Positions 44,440 through 55,897 are shown, numbered from the stretch's first letter. The stretch: 64,000 nt of DNA from Harmonia axyridis (GCF_914767665.1 NC_059502.1:6386001-6450000), one strand, 5' to 3'. The notes: a model not told the origin generated them from the sequence alone. A program made the numbers and translations.

Positions 44440-45375
44440 TACCTATAATTGGTGAAATAATGGACCAATCGCTGAACTGCATGCATTTTCGTGATCAATC
44501 TCGTATCAATCGATATGCTGGTATAAAATTCCCACGTGGGAACATTCGTCAGAAAAAATTTTTTCAAGGGTTAGGTATGGAAAATTTGAGACAAATTTTT
44601 CGATCAAAAAATTTTCGGATGAGTGCGAAATTCGGCTAATTGAGTAATTGGGGCTCATTTATTGAAACACCACTCACTGATTGTTCGTAAAACTCTCAGT
44701 TTATGAATATTTTGAACTCGAAATTTGGAAAAAAATCGTAAAAATCAAATCTCTTCACAATAATCGTTATCTCCTGACATATTGATGATTGAATTTAGCG
44801 AAATTCGGCTAATTGGGGCTCGTTTATTGTGACACCACTCACCGGTTATTCGTAAACCTCACAGTTAAATTTTGAAATCGAAATTCGGAAGAAAACCGTT
44901 AAAATCAAATCTCCACACAATAATCGATATATCTTCTGAAATATTGATCACAGCCCTCTCAAATAAAAAGGTTTTTTGAAGATCGATCTGTGATCTAAAA
45001 AACATGTTGAGGTTTCAAGTCCGTATCTTGTCTCAAGAAGAGTTGGGCCTCGAGAATATTATGAAATTTTTTTCTTGAGAATTTCAGTTTACGGCCTATA
45101 ACTAGTGAAATAAGGGACTAATCGCTGATCTGCAAAGAATTTTCGTAATCAGTGTTATCGAATCAATCGATATGCTGGCATAAAATTCTCATGTGGAAAC
45201 TTTCGTCAAAAAAATTCTGACAAAAAATTCGAGACATTTTTTTCGATCTAAAAATTTTCGGATAAATGCGAAATTCAACTAATTGGGGCTCATTCATTGT
45301 AACACCACTCACCGATTGTTCGTAAACCTCTCGCTTCATGAAAATTTTGACTTCGAAAAATCGAAAAAAAAAAAT
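44440..45375. repeat. Complex tandem repeat, modules of ~170 and ~655 bp
   Basis: AATCGATATGCTGG with preceding CCAATCGCTGAACTGCA recurs at about 44510 and 45165. A shorter module (GCGAAATTCGGCTAATTGGGG, CACCACTCACCGATTGTTCG) occurs near 44630, 44800 and 45265. Divergence is about 10-20%. No coding frame is shared. Confidence 0.6.
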
Positions 45376-46213
45376 CTTAGTTTTTAGTACTTTTTGATAT
45401 AAGACACAACACTGCAGTGCTGAAAATATTTTCGATCGATGGACCAGTGGTTCCTTCCCAAGAAACCAAATTTTCAAATAAATAGTACCTTCCATTCTCC
45501 GTGCAAGTCTAGGGTACCATCGACCGTGGCCCTTAAAAAACTCTTTCCTTCCCACTCATGAAAGAATAAACCAGAACACCTTTATAAACCCAAAAAAAAA
45601 AGTTTCCTCCTCCACTTTTCCCTTGAATAATATAGAACGAGCGCAACGCTCCATCATAATATAACCTAATTATCCATCTGGCAGCATCCGACGCAGAAGA
45701 TGTGTAACATCCCGGGCTCCCGAGTTATATCTTGATGGAGCGTGTGTTCCGCTTGTTCCGGAGAAGATTCATTACCTTATCAAGTGCTGGAAGTGCCCCC
45801 TACGTTGTAATTTCATCGGGACAAAGTAGGAAACTGCCTACGACCGACCGAACGGAGTTTCTGCGCCAGAAAAGGAACGTCACTGGGCGGACCTCATTCT
45901 TCCTAATGTACTTTCGGAACAAGACGTCCGTCCGTCGACTCTGCTGACGCGAAACGTTGTTTGGGCTTCGGTTTTCGCTTAGCCAGGCAGTTGGGCCGAA
46001 CTCCCGTATCACATTTCATTGGGGTGGGTCGTAGCATGCTACGTAAAGAAGTCGCAGAATTCTGTAGGATCGATCGGACACAGATCGGGATGAAATGTTT
46101 CCGATCTGTGGTTTCTGATGTGTGGCGGAACTGTCAATGAGGGTATTTCCGGGATATCCACTGTTTTTCAAGTTGTCAGTTGAGGGTGTAGGATATTCAG
46201 TGCATTTTGATTC
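45376..46213. other. No recognised gene
   Basis: About 45640-46030 is GC-richer, with 70-aa open frames on both strands that I cannot assign. Confidence 0.35.
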
Positions 46214-46215
46214 TA

Positions 46216-47143
46216 TCGGGTGTTTTTTTTCGAGTTATATAACTTTAAGTTGACATTACTGTTCAAGACGGCGACCGATTTAACAGATGTTAAGTGATTT
46301 ATTCTCAGTTTGGTTTGGCAATTCATCATGAATAAACTCACGCCTGAACAACGCTTGCAAATAGTGCAATTTTATTTAGAAAATAATGATTCTGTGCGGA
46401 ATACGTATCGCGCACTACGTCCATTTTATTTTGTTTAGCGATGAAGCACACTTCTGGTTGAATGGCTACGTCAACAAACCAAACTGAAGCATTTGGAGTG
46501 AAGCTAATCCTCAAGTGTATCTCGAAACACCGTTACATCCAGAAAAACTAACTGTTTGGTGCGCTCTATGCGCTGGTGGAATCATTGGTCCGTACTTCTT
46601 CAAAAACGATGATGGCCAGAACGTTACAGTCAATTGTGATCGCTATAGAGCTATGATTACTAAATTTGTCATTCCTGAATTGAACAACCATGATAGCCAG
46701 GAGCTGTGGTTCCAACAAGACGGCGCAACATGTCACACAGCTCGTGCCACAATCGATTTATTGAAAGACACGTTTGGTGACCGCCTAATTTCACGTTTTG
46801 GACCTGTGAATTGGCCTCCAAGATCTTGTGATTTAACACCGCTAGACTACTTTCTGTGGGGCTATGTAAAGTCATTGGTCTATGCGGATAAGCCACAAAC
46901 CCTTGACAACATTCGCCGTGTTATTGCCGATATACGGCCACAAATGTTGGAAAAAGTCATCGAAAATTGGACGTCCAGATTGGACTACATCCGAGCCAGC
47001 CGTGGCGGTCATATGCCAGAAATCATATTTAAAATATAATGCCACAAGATTTTCTTGCGGATAAATAAAATTCATGTCAATCAAATAATCCATCGTTGTT
47101 TTATTACAATTTAAAGTTTTATAGCTCTAAAAAAAACACTTTT
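46216..47143 (+). mobile_element. Mar41-A mariner copy 11, deletion type A
   Basis: TA flanks at 46214-46215 and 47144-47145, 928 bp. The 5' end reads TCGGGTGTTTTTTTT. The N-terminal frame (MNKLTPEQRLQIVQFYLEN) again ends at the shared deletion. The catalytic frame is described next. Confidence 0.93.
46515..47039 (+). pseudogene. Mar41-A transposase catalytic domain (copy 11)
   Basis: Open for 174 codons after a stop in NGYVNKPN*SIW. It contains ETPLHPEKLTVWCALCAGG, IPELNNHDSQELWFQQDG (second catalytic Asp), GDRLISRFGPVNWPP and CDLTPLDYFLWGY (third Asp). Four residues (HLED) are missing after KPQTLD through an in-frame 12-base loss. The end is IIFKI and the usual TAA stop. The first Asp block (SDEAHFWLNGY) is upstream of the stop. 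No ATG lies at the start of the open stretch. Confidence 0.85.
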
Positions 47144-47170
47144 TAGAAGTGAGGAAATAACCTTTATGTG

Positions 47171-47370
47171 GAAATCGATATATTGATTCTTTCAATTTCA
47201 GAAGAAGCCTTCGTATGGCAAATCAGACAGAATGGCATTAGAATAATTGAGAATTTCTCTTGAGAATTTCTCAATTTCCAAAGAGGTATCAAACAAAAGC
47301 TTTAAATTTTCTTCTGAACTGCCATACGAAGGTTTCTTCTAAAACTTGAAAGAATCAATCGAGCGATTTC
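47171..47370. repeat. 200-bp inverted repeat with ~50-bp arms
   Basis: The left arm (GAAATCGATATATTGATTC to CCTTCGTATGGCA, 47171-47220) matches the inverse of 47320-47370 with a handful of differences. Near the loop centre AATTGAGAA and TTCTCAATT (47247-47276) form a second small inverted pair. It begins 26 bases after Mar41-A copy 11. Confidence 0.75.
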
Positions 47371-48399
47371 CACACAGAATCAAAAGGACTGCACTAAAGG
47401 ACCTGGTCAGAAAGGTAACAGAGAGTTGGATGAAAGGAGAAATATGTAATAAAGGTAATTTCTTCTTCTCCACTCAGTTTCCTTCAGTTAACTCGAGTTG
47501 TGTAACTCAAATTTAATTCGAGTTACCTTTTTTAATAGTATTCCAATGAAGTAGCAACTTCTCTTGTCTCAGCTTACTTAATTCAATTTTAGTTGGTTCT
47601 TGCTGTGCAATTGATTGACATATATTTTTTGAAAACAAGTTTTCTATTTGAGTATGCTTAGTTATTTTGTTCGTATTTTTATTGATTATCTTTTTTATTT
47701 CAGTCTAATGTTAAGTGGAGTAGCGTAAGCTTTCACATTACGTTGATACTACTATAAAAATGAAGACAATTATAAATATTATAAAATAATAGACAATATT
47801 ATTACAAAGATATAACAAATCATCCCTTAATTTCAGAAGGATTTTCCCTACTTCTTCAAATCTCCTGTGCAGGGCATTTTATGAATATTTAATCCTAAAA
47901 TCTCCATTTATAACTCTCTTAACTACTTTTGGGATTACTAAATACAACACCCATGTTTCATAAATAATAATATGATGTTCTTTCGAGTAGTTTCCAAACT
48001 TCAACATAATTTATTCCCGCATAATGGAATCAGATAAGACTTTGCGTTAAAATCCTTGACGTTCCCCTTTTCATGAAGTGCTGAAGAAGGCTGTGAATTC
48101 AATTCTGATTGATGTGTAAGGATTCACATTTTTTCACAGCCTATTTTCCGGCTTCTTTAATAATTCACAAACCTCTGCGTGGGTTCTATTTAATATTTCA
48201 TTCATCATGAACGAAAACCTTGTGACATTTGACCTTCAATTCAGACAAGAAGTATTGGAATTGAGAATTTCATATGAATTACAAGAAATTAGAAGAAAGA
48301 GTAATTGATTTTTGGATGATTTTTGGAGATATATTCGCGTTAGTTTCGCAAAGTTTCAAACTGAATCAAGAATATTCAGATTTCAGCAATCTTCAATAC
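47371..48399. other. No recognised gene
   Basis: AT-rich sequence, nothing recognisable. Confidence 0.4.
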
Positions 48400-48965
48400 G
48401 ATAAAAAAGTGTTAGAATAAGCAACATGTCCTGTCATGTACTCCATTTTAATAAATAAATCAACACTTGAAGGAAATAACAATCAAACGAATCAACAACA
48501 GAAGTCAGCCGTTCATTTGTGGTTACAGCAGCAACTCACCATACCATGTGGAAAGCTATAGCTACCTGCGTGACATCCGAGTCCAAGAAAAACCACGATG
48601 TGGAATGGCTCACTTGGTGAATTGTTCATTGAACAAAAAAAGAGGAAATAACGACGGTCCCTCAAGGAGAAGTGCTTTATGTAGACACGTGTGTAGGTCT
48701 TTCAGCCCTCATCAATATAGTAAAAAAGAGTTAGAATGAGCAACACTTGAAGGAAATAACTGAAAAACGCAATCAACAACAGAAGTCAGCTGTACATTTG
48801 TGGTTACAGCAGCAACTAACATTACCACGTGGGAAGCTATAGCTACCTGCGTGACATCCAAGTCCAAGAAAAACAACAATGTGGAATGGCTTACTTGGAG
48901 AATTGTTCATTAAACAAAGAAAAATGGAATAACGACAGTCGCTCAGAGAGAAGTGCTTTCCTTAG
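48400..48965. repeat. Tandem duplication, ~280-bp period
   Basis: CAACACTTGAAGGAAATAAC at 48461 recurs at 48741, followed in both by CAACAACAGAAGTCAGC, GTGGTTACAGCAGCAACT, GAAGCTATAGCTACC-type and AGAAGTGCTTT. Identity is about 88%. A 90-aa frame in the first unit (48467-48739) is not conserved in the second. Confidence 0.8.
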
Positions 48966-49079
48966 AAATAATGAATAGATTCGAACTAAATAGTTTATCA
49001 ATAAAATGTTTCATTTTGATATTGAAAAAAATGAGTATATTCTTAGAGAATTCAAAAGGATGTTCATTCCTTCGTAAAG

Positions 49080-49200
49080 AGGAACGATATCATCCAAATT
49101 GCCGCCAAGGCTACGGTTGCAGCACCATACTCTGTTCATGAAATTTTCCATAACCAATTATGGCAAAATTGCGATTGTTTCGTTGCTTGTGTTCTTATTG
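49080..49200 (-). pseudogene. Mar41-B mariner transposase relic 2
   Basis: The minus strand reads TIAIL (from CAAGCAACGAAACAATCGC near 49196-49170), then after a gap LVMENFMNRVWCCNRSLGGN and LDDIVPLY. This joins the region just after the second catalytic motif directly to the C-terminus, so the third catalytic block is deleted. The VMENF and CCNRS residues are shared with the relic at 30.2 kb. Confidence 0.5.
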
Positions 49201-50029
49201 GAAGAAATTATTTAGTAAAAGTTGGCAGATGTACAAACGTATAAAATCTCATGATTCACGTCAACGCTTTTCCACAATTTTCCAAAAGTTACAGTCCCAG
49301 AAGTTTTCGTCCAACGTCACAAAATGGCCAACTTGATCTCGACATATTTTCAGCCTGAAGGACAACTAGCTGCTCGGCTTTTTGGCGTTGAATTCCCAAG
49401 AAGTTCAGTGCCTCTCCGGAACTTTTGGGAGATATGAAAACTTGCCAAACATTTCATTTCTTGTCTGGATGCAGAGGGACCATTCCAGTTACGAGGATTA
49501 CGACTAGAACTTCCGAGTAAAGGAAGAATATATGGTTTTTTTTCTCATTCCCTACATATCTGTTATATATGAGAGTCGAATGATGCTTCCATTGGTTTCA
49601 TATGTTGGGTAATTCCATTGCGAACTGAGGATCTGACTCCTAACAGGCGCACTGAACGACGAAATGTCAGGTCTTTTGCTTTTCTTATGCGGATGCAATT
49701 GGCATAAAGAATTCAGTTGGATGATGTTAGCGTTTGTGGAGATTGTTGGTTTGTATGGTAGAGAAATAATGACATGCTTCAGCCGTAAGAAACTCCCATT
49801 GCCTTTTATGATGCAAAATTAGACGAGCATGAGTTTTTATTGTTGCTGACGGAATAAAGGACTGGAAATTCTCTCAACTACTTTGAAGGTTTTTGATATA
49901 ACATATCCTGCAATTCAATCGCAAGTCTATACGATATATATTATGCTAGTTTTATAATTCAGCAGCAGATTTCTGAGTGAATTGAACCTTCAATAATAAT
50001 AATTATGTTTATCTTCTTGATCAAGAGTC
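49201..50029. other. No recognised gene
   Basis: No motif on either strand. Confidence 0.4.
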
Positions 50030-50885
50030 ACATTCATAAAATAAAGCAAGTTCATTTGGGGATCGGAAAATCCAAAAATGATTGTTGAAAAGCCTCTTCA
50101 TCCTCAACGTGTCACTGTTTGGTGCGGTTTTTGGACTGGTGGTGTGACCTCTTATTGGAAAATCCTTCATCTCTAAAAGAGTTCAAATTGAGTATCAATT
50201 TGTGAGTTTTATGGATAGAAATGCTTAGAATTATATCCTGAAGTCTTCATCCACAAACTTCTCATGACATATTATCATTGGCAAATTCAAAACACTTATA
50301 TTAACGTAGGTAAGTGGCACAAAACTAATATTCAAAAGCGAACTTGACAGTGCTGAAGAGTGTTTTATGGTAATACATTGAGAATTCTTGAATAAGCTTC
50401 TTATCATCTCATAAGATATATTTCTATTCTTCTGTTGAATGTCTAGTTAACAAGAAAAATGCAATTTCAACGCCAATAATACTCTAAACAATATGAAATA
50501 AAGTCAACCTAAACGAAAGCATAGAATATTCGAACACACACATTGAAAAGGGGAAGCAACTCTTATCACTGTAAATGGATTGCACTACCGACCTCTGATC
50601 ATGATTCACGAGTTTTTAATGAAAGGGGGCTACGTGCCATACAAGCAACAAAACAATCGCAATTTTGCTAGAGAAGTTTCCTGGCTGTGTTATTTCTCGA
50701 AGAAGTGATCACTATTGGCCACCGAGATCTTATTATTTAACACCTTTAGACTTTTTTTTCAAGCCAAATAAAAGAAAGGGTAAATGCTAATGCTTCACAA
50801 TCGACTCAAGATATTGAAGATGGAATTATTGAACTTGTCGAAATGGTCTTCTACGAATTCACTGAAGTTTTTCAATCTATTTACC
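50030..50885 (+). pseudogene. Mar41-B mariner transposase relic 3, interrupted
   Basis: The first segment (50030-50165) reads GSENPKMIVEKPLHPQRVTV and WCGFWTGGV, equivalent to EANPQVYVETPLHPEKLTV and WCALWAGG of Mar41-A. The second segment (50545-50885) reads EKGEATLITVNGLHYRPLI, then CHTSNKTIAILLEKFPGCV, SRRSDHYWPPRSYYLTPLD and FFF, and a decayed C-terminus with STQDIEDGIIELVEMV. Counting from the expected DGATCH aspartate to LTPLD gives 41 residues, the DD41D spacing. About 380 bases of unrelated sequence (50166-50544) separate the segments. The second catalytic Asp is itself lost (GGYVPY). Confidence 0.6.
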
Positions 50886-53850
50886 TAAACCATAATTCGT
50901 AAAAATGAGAATACACTTAGATGGAAATAACTTTCGCGAATAAAAATTTGGTCCTTTAATCTCAGAGCATAAAGTGTCAATTACAATCTTTCTTATTGTA
51001 TTGTATTGTGAGACTTCGGAACTAATTCCACCTCTAATACTTGTTATGTCTTCGTATCCTTTATAGGTGGCAACATCTTGTGAGCGCCGTTTGAATTCTC
51101 TGTCCCAATTACATAAGTTTCCAATTGGAATTGATAGGAATTTGAATTTCAATTGCAACGCGAGGTTCAAATGCGAGACTCTAGGGCAACGCTTCATTGT
51201 CTGCAGTTGTATGAAGTTGTGAGGTTATTCGATAAACGATGAAAACTGGGATATGTACCTATAAGATGAGTCAAAAAAATGAAGGAATAGAGAGAAAAAA
51301 AAAATACAAAGTAAACAAATTATTCTTTCTAAACTACACACAAATAAAATTATTATATCAGTTAGGTACTCACAAAATAGCTTAATTTTTTTTTGGTACA
51401 TGATTGTTTAGGATCATTCACTGATAATTTGTGTCTCGTAGAATTTATTGGTTACTGTATAATTTCCTTGAATTTGTTCAATTGTTTTTGAGTGAATCAA
51501 TCATTTGAATATGGTCCGTCATTAACTCAATTTCAGCAAAGTAGGATCGATGAAAAATCCGTGGAAGAACGTCAAAAATTCATCCCATAATTTTTTTGGT
51601 ATAAGAGCACCCCATTAAGTTCAAATGACCACCCTATATGAGGATGTTGTATGTCATATATGAATAGCATATAGATACAGTAATAAACTCCCATGATTAG
51701 CCCCTTTGCAATATGTTATTCCAATGAAACTTGTGATTATCTGTTCCTCAATATTGCACAATATATTATAACGTCCAACTGCATTTCGTCAACGTCCCAT
51801 ACAGTATTATATGAAACGGGGATAACAACAAAAGCACAATAATCATAATTTCCCAGAATCCAGGCAATTATCTGATTAATCATTTGATAATTGCTCACCA
51901 GTATATAGGATGTAATTAAATAGCTCATCAATGTTATGTAACACGTGAATCGAACAAAATTCATTATATCCGAGTTTGTTCTCCAATTGGAACTTGAATG
52001 GTAAATGCATGGGACGAATATACGTTTCGATTCATGTATATCGACATAAATCTCGCGAAATTAAATATTCATTTTGTGTACACAATGTTTGAATGATATT
52101 CAGGTTATTGGAAATTATAAAGCCATAAATATAACTACGCTGTTTAGCCGCCTACAGCTAATAGTCTCCATTGAAATATACAGATGATATGTAATTTCGA
52201 AGCGATTGAGTAGGTACCGCAACTAGCCAATCAGGTTTCATTTCATACTGAAATCTTGCATTGTGTATTATTACCTTGATGATTGCTAGAAGTTTACAGC
52301 TCAATCATTCACACCCTTATCCTGGTAGATCACGAAATTAACTTAGAAGAAATGGTTTGGCGAGACGTTCTCGAGCTAAATCCAGTGGTCTCTGCCTAAG
52401 ACACACCCTCCACACCATGTTGGAGAGGTGACTCTGCAGCAACTCGTTGACCCCTATAAATTCGCCAAAGTAGCCAAAGTAAGTGTGACGTGAAACACAG
52501 AACGCCATCTCTTGAGCAGACAGAGTCACTACAGTAGTATTAAAGACAATGAACAAGCTAATGAAGTTGAAGATTCCTGTAAGACTTCTCCACCTCATAC
52601 AAAATAGACTTATGTAACAAAGCTTCTAATTTTTGTGGCATTGCACATGAGTATGAACACCTTTCTACTTAATATGTCTGAGAATTTGCAAACTACATAT
52701 GTATATCGAATATAAAAAGTGCAAATACATGCAATTGTGTAAAAACAGTCAGTTCAAAAAGCACACTTCGAGAGAGTTTCTAAATCACCACAAACTGATA
52801 ATAATAATAATCAAGTGATACAGATGAACAAAACCACATCATTTTTGAGGTTAGGATTTTAATATCAGACAATACTAAAAGATCACAGTACAGTAGGTAA
52901 AATATGAAATATAAAAGCACATTTTTGATGTGGTGAGCCATCTATTCTCTATATTTCCACATAACTTCAGTTTCAGATTACACAGTATAATTTCACTTAC
53001 AATTCAGTCCGTAAAGAGTCAGAGTCATAAAACCGGTTGAAACAGAGGCTCAACTGTCAGGAGATTCAGAACGGTCCGTCGATAATGCAGACATAAAAAA
53101 GCTTTTATATATGTTTTATCATGCGAGCATCAAACTCTCCCCGAGCTCTTCACCAGATTGTGGGAAGTATACGTCGACAAGAGAAAGATTTCTGTCGAAG
53201 TAGGCATGGAAATTCGGTATATGTATCATCATCAAGAGCCAGGGAAATATTATGACGGTGGATTTATTCGGTCTCAGGTTGCAGTTGGAAGGATATTATA
53301 TTTGACTGTTCTTGGGATGGAAGCTGTTGAGAATTTTTTTTTTGCTGATGATGGATTGTTTCCGGGATGGTGCTTGAGTTTTAGACTGTTTAAACTCATC
53401 ATCGTATGAATGCTCTATATGGAAATATAATAATAAATCCATGTTAGAAGTCAATGAGAATATATTCGACTTTTCAGGTCTTTCATTGATATAACTCCTC
53501 CTGAAATTACTTACATTTTTTCATTTCCACGACTCTGAAATATTTATTCCAAAATTAATTTTCACTAGATTATCATCAGATAAGTTCCAAACATTTTTTT
53601 CAAGTATATATCCAAAAAAGTATGTTCCAACAATCCAACAAAAATCTTTGACTGTGATCTTCCTGAATCGTGAGCGATATTTGTTGGAAGATTTTTACAT
53701 ATAATAAATTGCCTTTAGCAAAGAAAAAACATATCATGAGACGAAGTTTAGCATTGCTACTTTCACTGAACTATCTTAAACAACTCTAAAATAAAAACAA
53801 CATATCTATACAGAATAAAGACACCGTTTCACAGAACGGTGTCAAGTGTG
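50886..53850. other. No recognised gene (3 kb); some hydrophobic open frames
   Basis: Minus frames 51964-51737 (75 aa) and 52598-52338 (86 aa) each have a hydrophobic stretch that could cross a membrane (LMSYLITSYILV; GIFNFISLFIVF). I cannot place them in a family, and no exon boundaries are convincing. AAATGACCACCCTATAT near 51624 resembles a lone copy of the 39.8-kb foldback terminus. A small hairpin lies at 53820-53843. Confidence 0.35.
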
Positions 53851-53997
53851 TATCAAAAACTCAATTGCAGGAGTTATTCAATACACGTATTGTTCACATT
53901 TCTCGATGAAAATGTCGAAATCAATCATTAATCACTTTGAAAATAATTCAATTCTTCCACTACTACTAAATTTCAGAGATCGCATCACGGATCAAAG
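53851..53997. repeat. Left direct repeat flanking Mar41-A copy 12
   Basis: It starts TATCAAAAACTCAATTGCAGG and ends GGATCAAAG just before the TA target. It matches 54919-55064 at roughly 90%. Confidence 0.85.
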
Positions 53998-53999
53998 TA

Positions 54000-54918
54000 A
54001 AGGGTGTTTTTTTTTAGAGCTATAGAACTTTAAATTGCAATAAAACAACGATGGATTATCTGATTGACCTGAATTTTATTTTTCCGCAAGATAATCTTGT
54101 GGCATTACATTTTAAATATGATTTCTGGCATATGACCGCCACGGCTGGCTCGGATGTATTCCAATTTTCAATGACTTTTTCCAACATTTGTGGCCGTATA
54201 TCGGCAATAACATGGCGAATGTTGTCTTCAAAATGGTCAAGGGTTTGTGGCTTATCCGCATAGACCAATTACTTTACATAGCCCCACAGTAAGTAGTCTA
54301 CCGGTATTAAATCACAAGATCTTGGAGGCCAATTCACAGGTCCAAAACGTAAAATTAGGCGGTCACCAAACGTGTCTTTCAATAAATCGATTGTGGCACG
54401 AGCTTTGTGACATGTTGCGCCGTCTTGTTGGAACCACAGCTCCCGGACATCATGGTTGTTCAATTCAGGAATGAAAAAGTTAGTAATCATGGCTCTATAC
54501 CGATCACCATTTACTGTAACGTTCTGGCCATCATCGTTTTTGAAGAAGTACGGACCAATAATGATTCCACCAGCCCATAAAGCGCACCGAACAGTCAGTT
54601 TTTCTGGATGTAACGGTGTTTCGACATACACTTGAGGATCAGCTTCACTCCAAATGCTGCAGTTTTGTTTGTTCAACCAGAAGTGCGCTTCATCGCTTAA
54701 CAAAATAAAATGGTCGTAGTGCGCGATACGTATTCCGCACAGAACCATTATTTTCGAAATAAAATTGCACTACTTGCAAACGTTGTTCAGGCGTGAGTCT
54801 ACTCATGATGAATTGCCAAACCAAACTGATAATAAATCACTTGACAGCTGTTGAATTGGTCGCCATCTCGAACAGGAATGCCAACTTAGAGTTATAAACC
54901 TCGAAAAAAAACACCCGT
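54000..54918 (-). mobile_element. Mar41-A mariner copy 12, deletion type A
   Basis: TA flanks (53998-53999, 54919-54920), both terminal repeats, 919 bp. Small losses remove YV in NGYVNKQ and about 20 bases near 54165. Host direct repeats of about 145 bp abut both ends. Confidence 0.94.
54269..54748 (-). pseudogene. Mar41-A catalytic-domain ORF with its own ATG (copy 12)
   Basis: The frame opens at a true ATG (54748, MVLCGIRIAHYDHF) and runs 159 codons. It covers the first catalytic motif (LLSDEAHFWLN), PLHPEKLTVRCALWAGG, the second (WFQQDGATCHKA) and the third (CDLIPVDYLLWGY) before a stop at VK*. The C-terminal 60 residues follow in the same direction beyond the stop, with frame loss. The ATG-to-catalytic fusion is produced by the type A deletion and is shared by sister copies. 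Without the DNA-binding half, transposition activity is not expected. Confidence 0.8.
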
Positions 54919-55064
54919 TATCATCAAACTCAATTGCAGGAGTTATTCAATACACGTATTGTTCACATTTCTCGACATGAAAATGTCGAAATCAATCATT
55001 AATCACTTCAAAAGTAATTCAATTCTTCCACCAACAATTTCAGAGATCGCATCATGAATTAAGG
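54919..55064. repeat. Right direct repeat flanking Mar41-A copy 12
   Basis: Partner of 53851-53997; starts TATCATCAAACTCAATTGC at the end of the element. Confidence 0.85.
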
Positions 55065-55104
55065 AACAAAAAGAAAAGCTCGAACAAAAACTGAAAAGCT
55101 ATTC

Positions 55105-55500
55105 ATGTTCGAGTTTCATCGTCCAATAAAAAAAAACGCGTTAGTTAAACAGACCGAGAGACAACAGCTTACCTTATATATTTTGCTGAATTCGTCGAAA
55201 CAAGGCAGAGATGGAAGCATTCGAATTGAATTAAATTCTTTTACCCCAATGCCTCTATTCCAGTTAAGCAGCCTCCGGCACTTTTCGAAACATGAAAACG
55301 TCAACGTGAAGAGCGTTAGATCATGTTTGACTCGTCTTTTTTGTTATGGTAGTGCTCGTTTTGTGTTTTACAAACCGTGTTTTGAAGCTTCGCTAGAGTT
55401 TCTGTTAATTAAATTAGAGCATCTTGCGGAAGAAATACCACAAAAAGTTACAATAAAAGAAAAGGATATCCAGACTGTATATGAGTTTAGTCATTTCTAA
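55105..55500 (+). CDS. Unrecognised open frame, 131 aa
   Basis: The frame begins MFEFHRPIKKNALVKQTER and ends TVYEFSHF. It is the longest open frame in the window not explained by a mobile element. It is rich in Leu, Lys, Phe and Ser, with a fairly basic central part and no signal peptide, membrane segment or motif that I recognise. It begins 40 bases after the direct repeat flanking Mar41-A copy 12. A 131-codon frame can occur by chance in 64 kb. It may be part of an exon, an unknown TE protein, or noise. Confidence 0.2.
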   Translation: MFEFHRPIKKNALVKQTERQQLTLYILLNSSKQGRDGSIRIELNSFTPMPLFQLSSLRHFSKHENVNVKSVRSCLTRLFCYGSARFVFYKPCFEASLEFLLIKLEHLAEEIPQKVTIKEKDIQTVYEFSHF

Positions 55501-55897
55501 GGATGTCGACAGAGCCGTAAGCCCTTTTTTCTCAATTCTACCTCTTCTAAGGATTTTCCGTTTCTCTACCAACTTCTTTTGAGGCGCTAGGTCAGATAAA
55601 AATGTTTTCGAAAAGGTAACTATTAGGCCTTTCAAATTCAATTATTAGAACCGCTGATTATTTTTTCAATTCATAAATATGAGCTCATTGCAGAATAATT
55701 AAACTTCGAATTGAGAAGAAATATACAAATGAATATTCTCTCTAGGTTCAGTAGTAACGATGAATCCATGTTTTATCCATATAAAATTATTACAGGTGTC
55801 CCAGAATTAGTGGTTGTTTATATAGAAAATCTGAATATTAAACTATGTTTTTTCCATAACTAGCGCGTTTTTGAAATCCTTATCAACAAGAAATACA
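55501..55897. other. No recognised gene
   Basis: Nothing recognisable; ACAGGTGTCCCAGAATTAGTGG near 55794 resembles the terminus of a CAGG(G)TGTCC-type element without a partner. Confidence 0.35.

Noticed and set aside
51737..52598. Possible chemoreceptor exons (hydrophobic minus frames)
   Set aside because: Hydrophobic stretches alone; no receptor signature motif, no convincing splice sites linking the two frames.
53820..53843. GACACCGTT hairpin as a terminator
   Set aside because: A 9-bp stem in an insect genome without a U tract or gene upstream carries no termination meaning.
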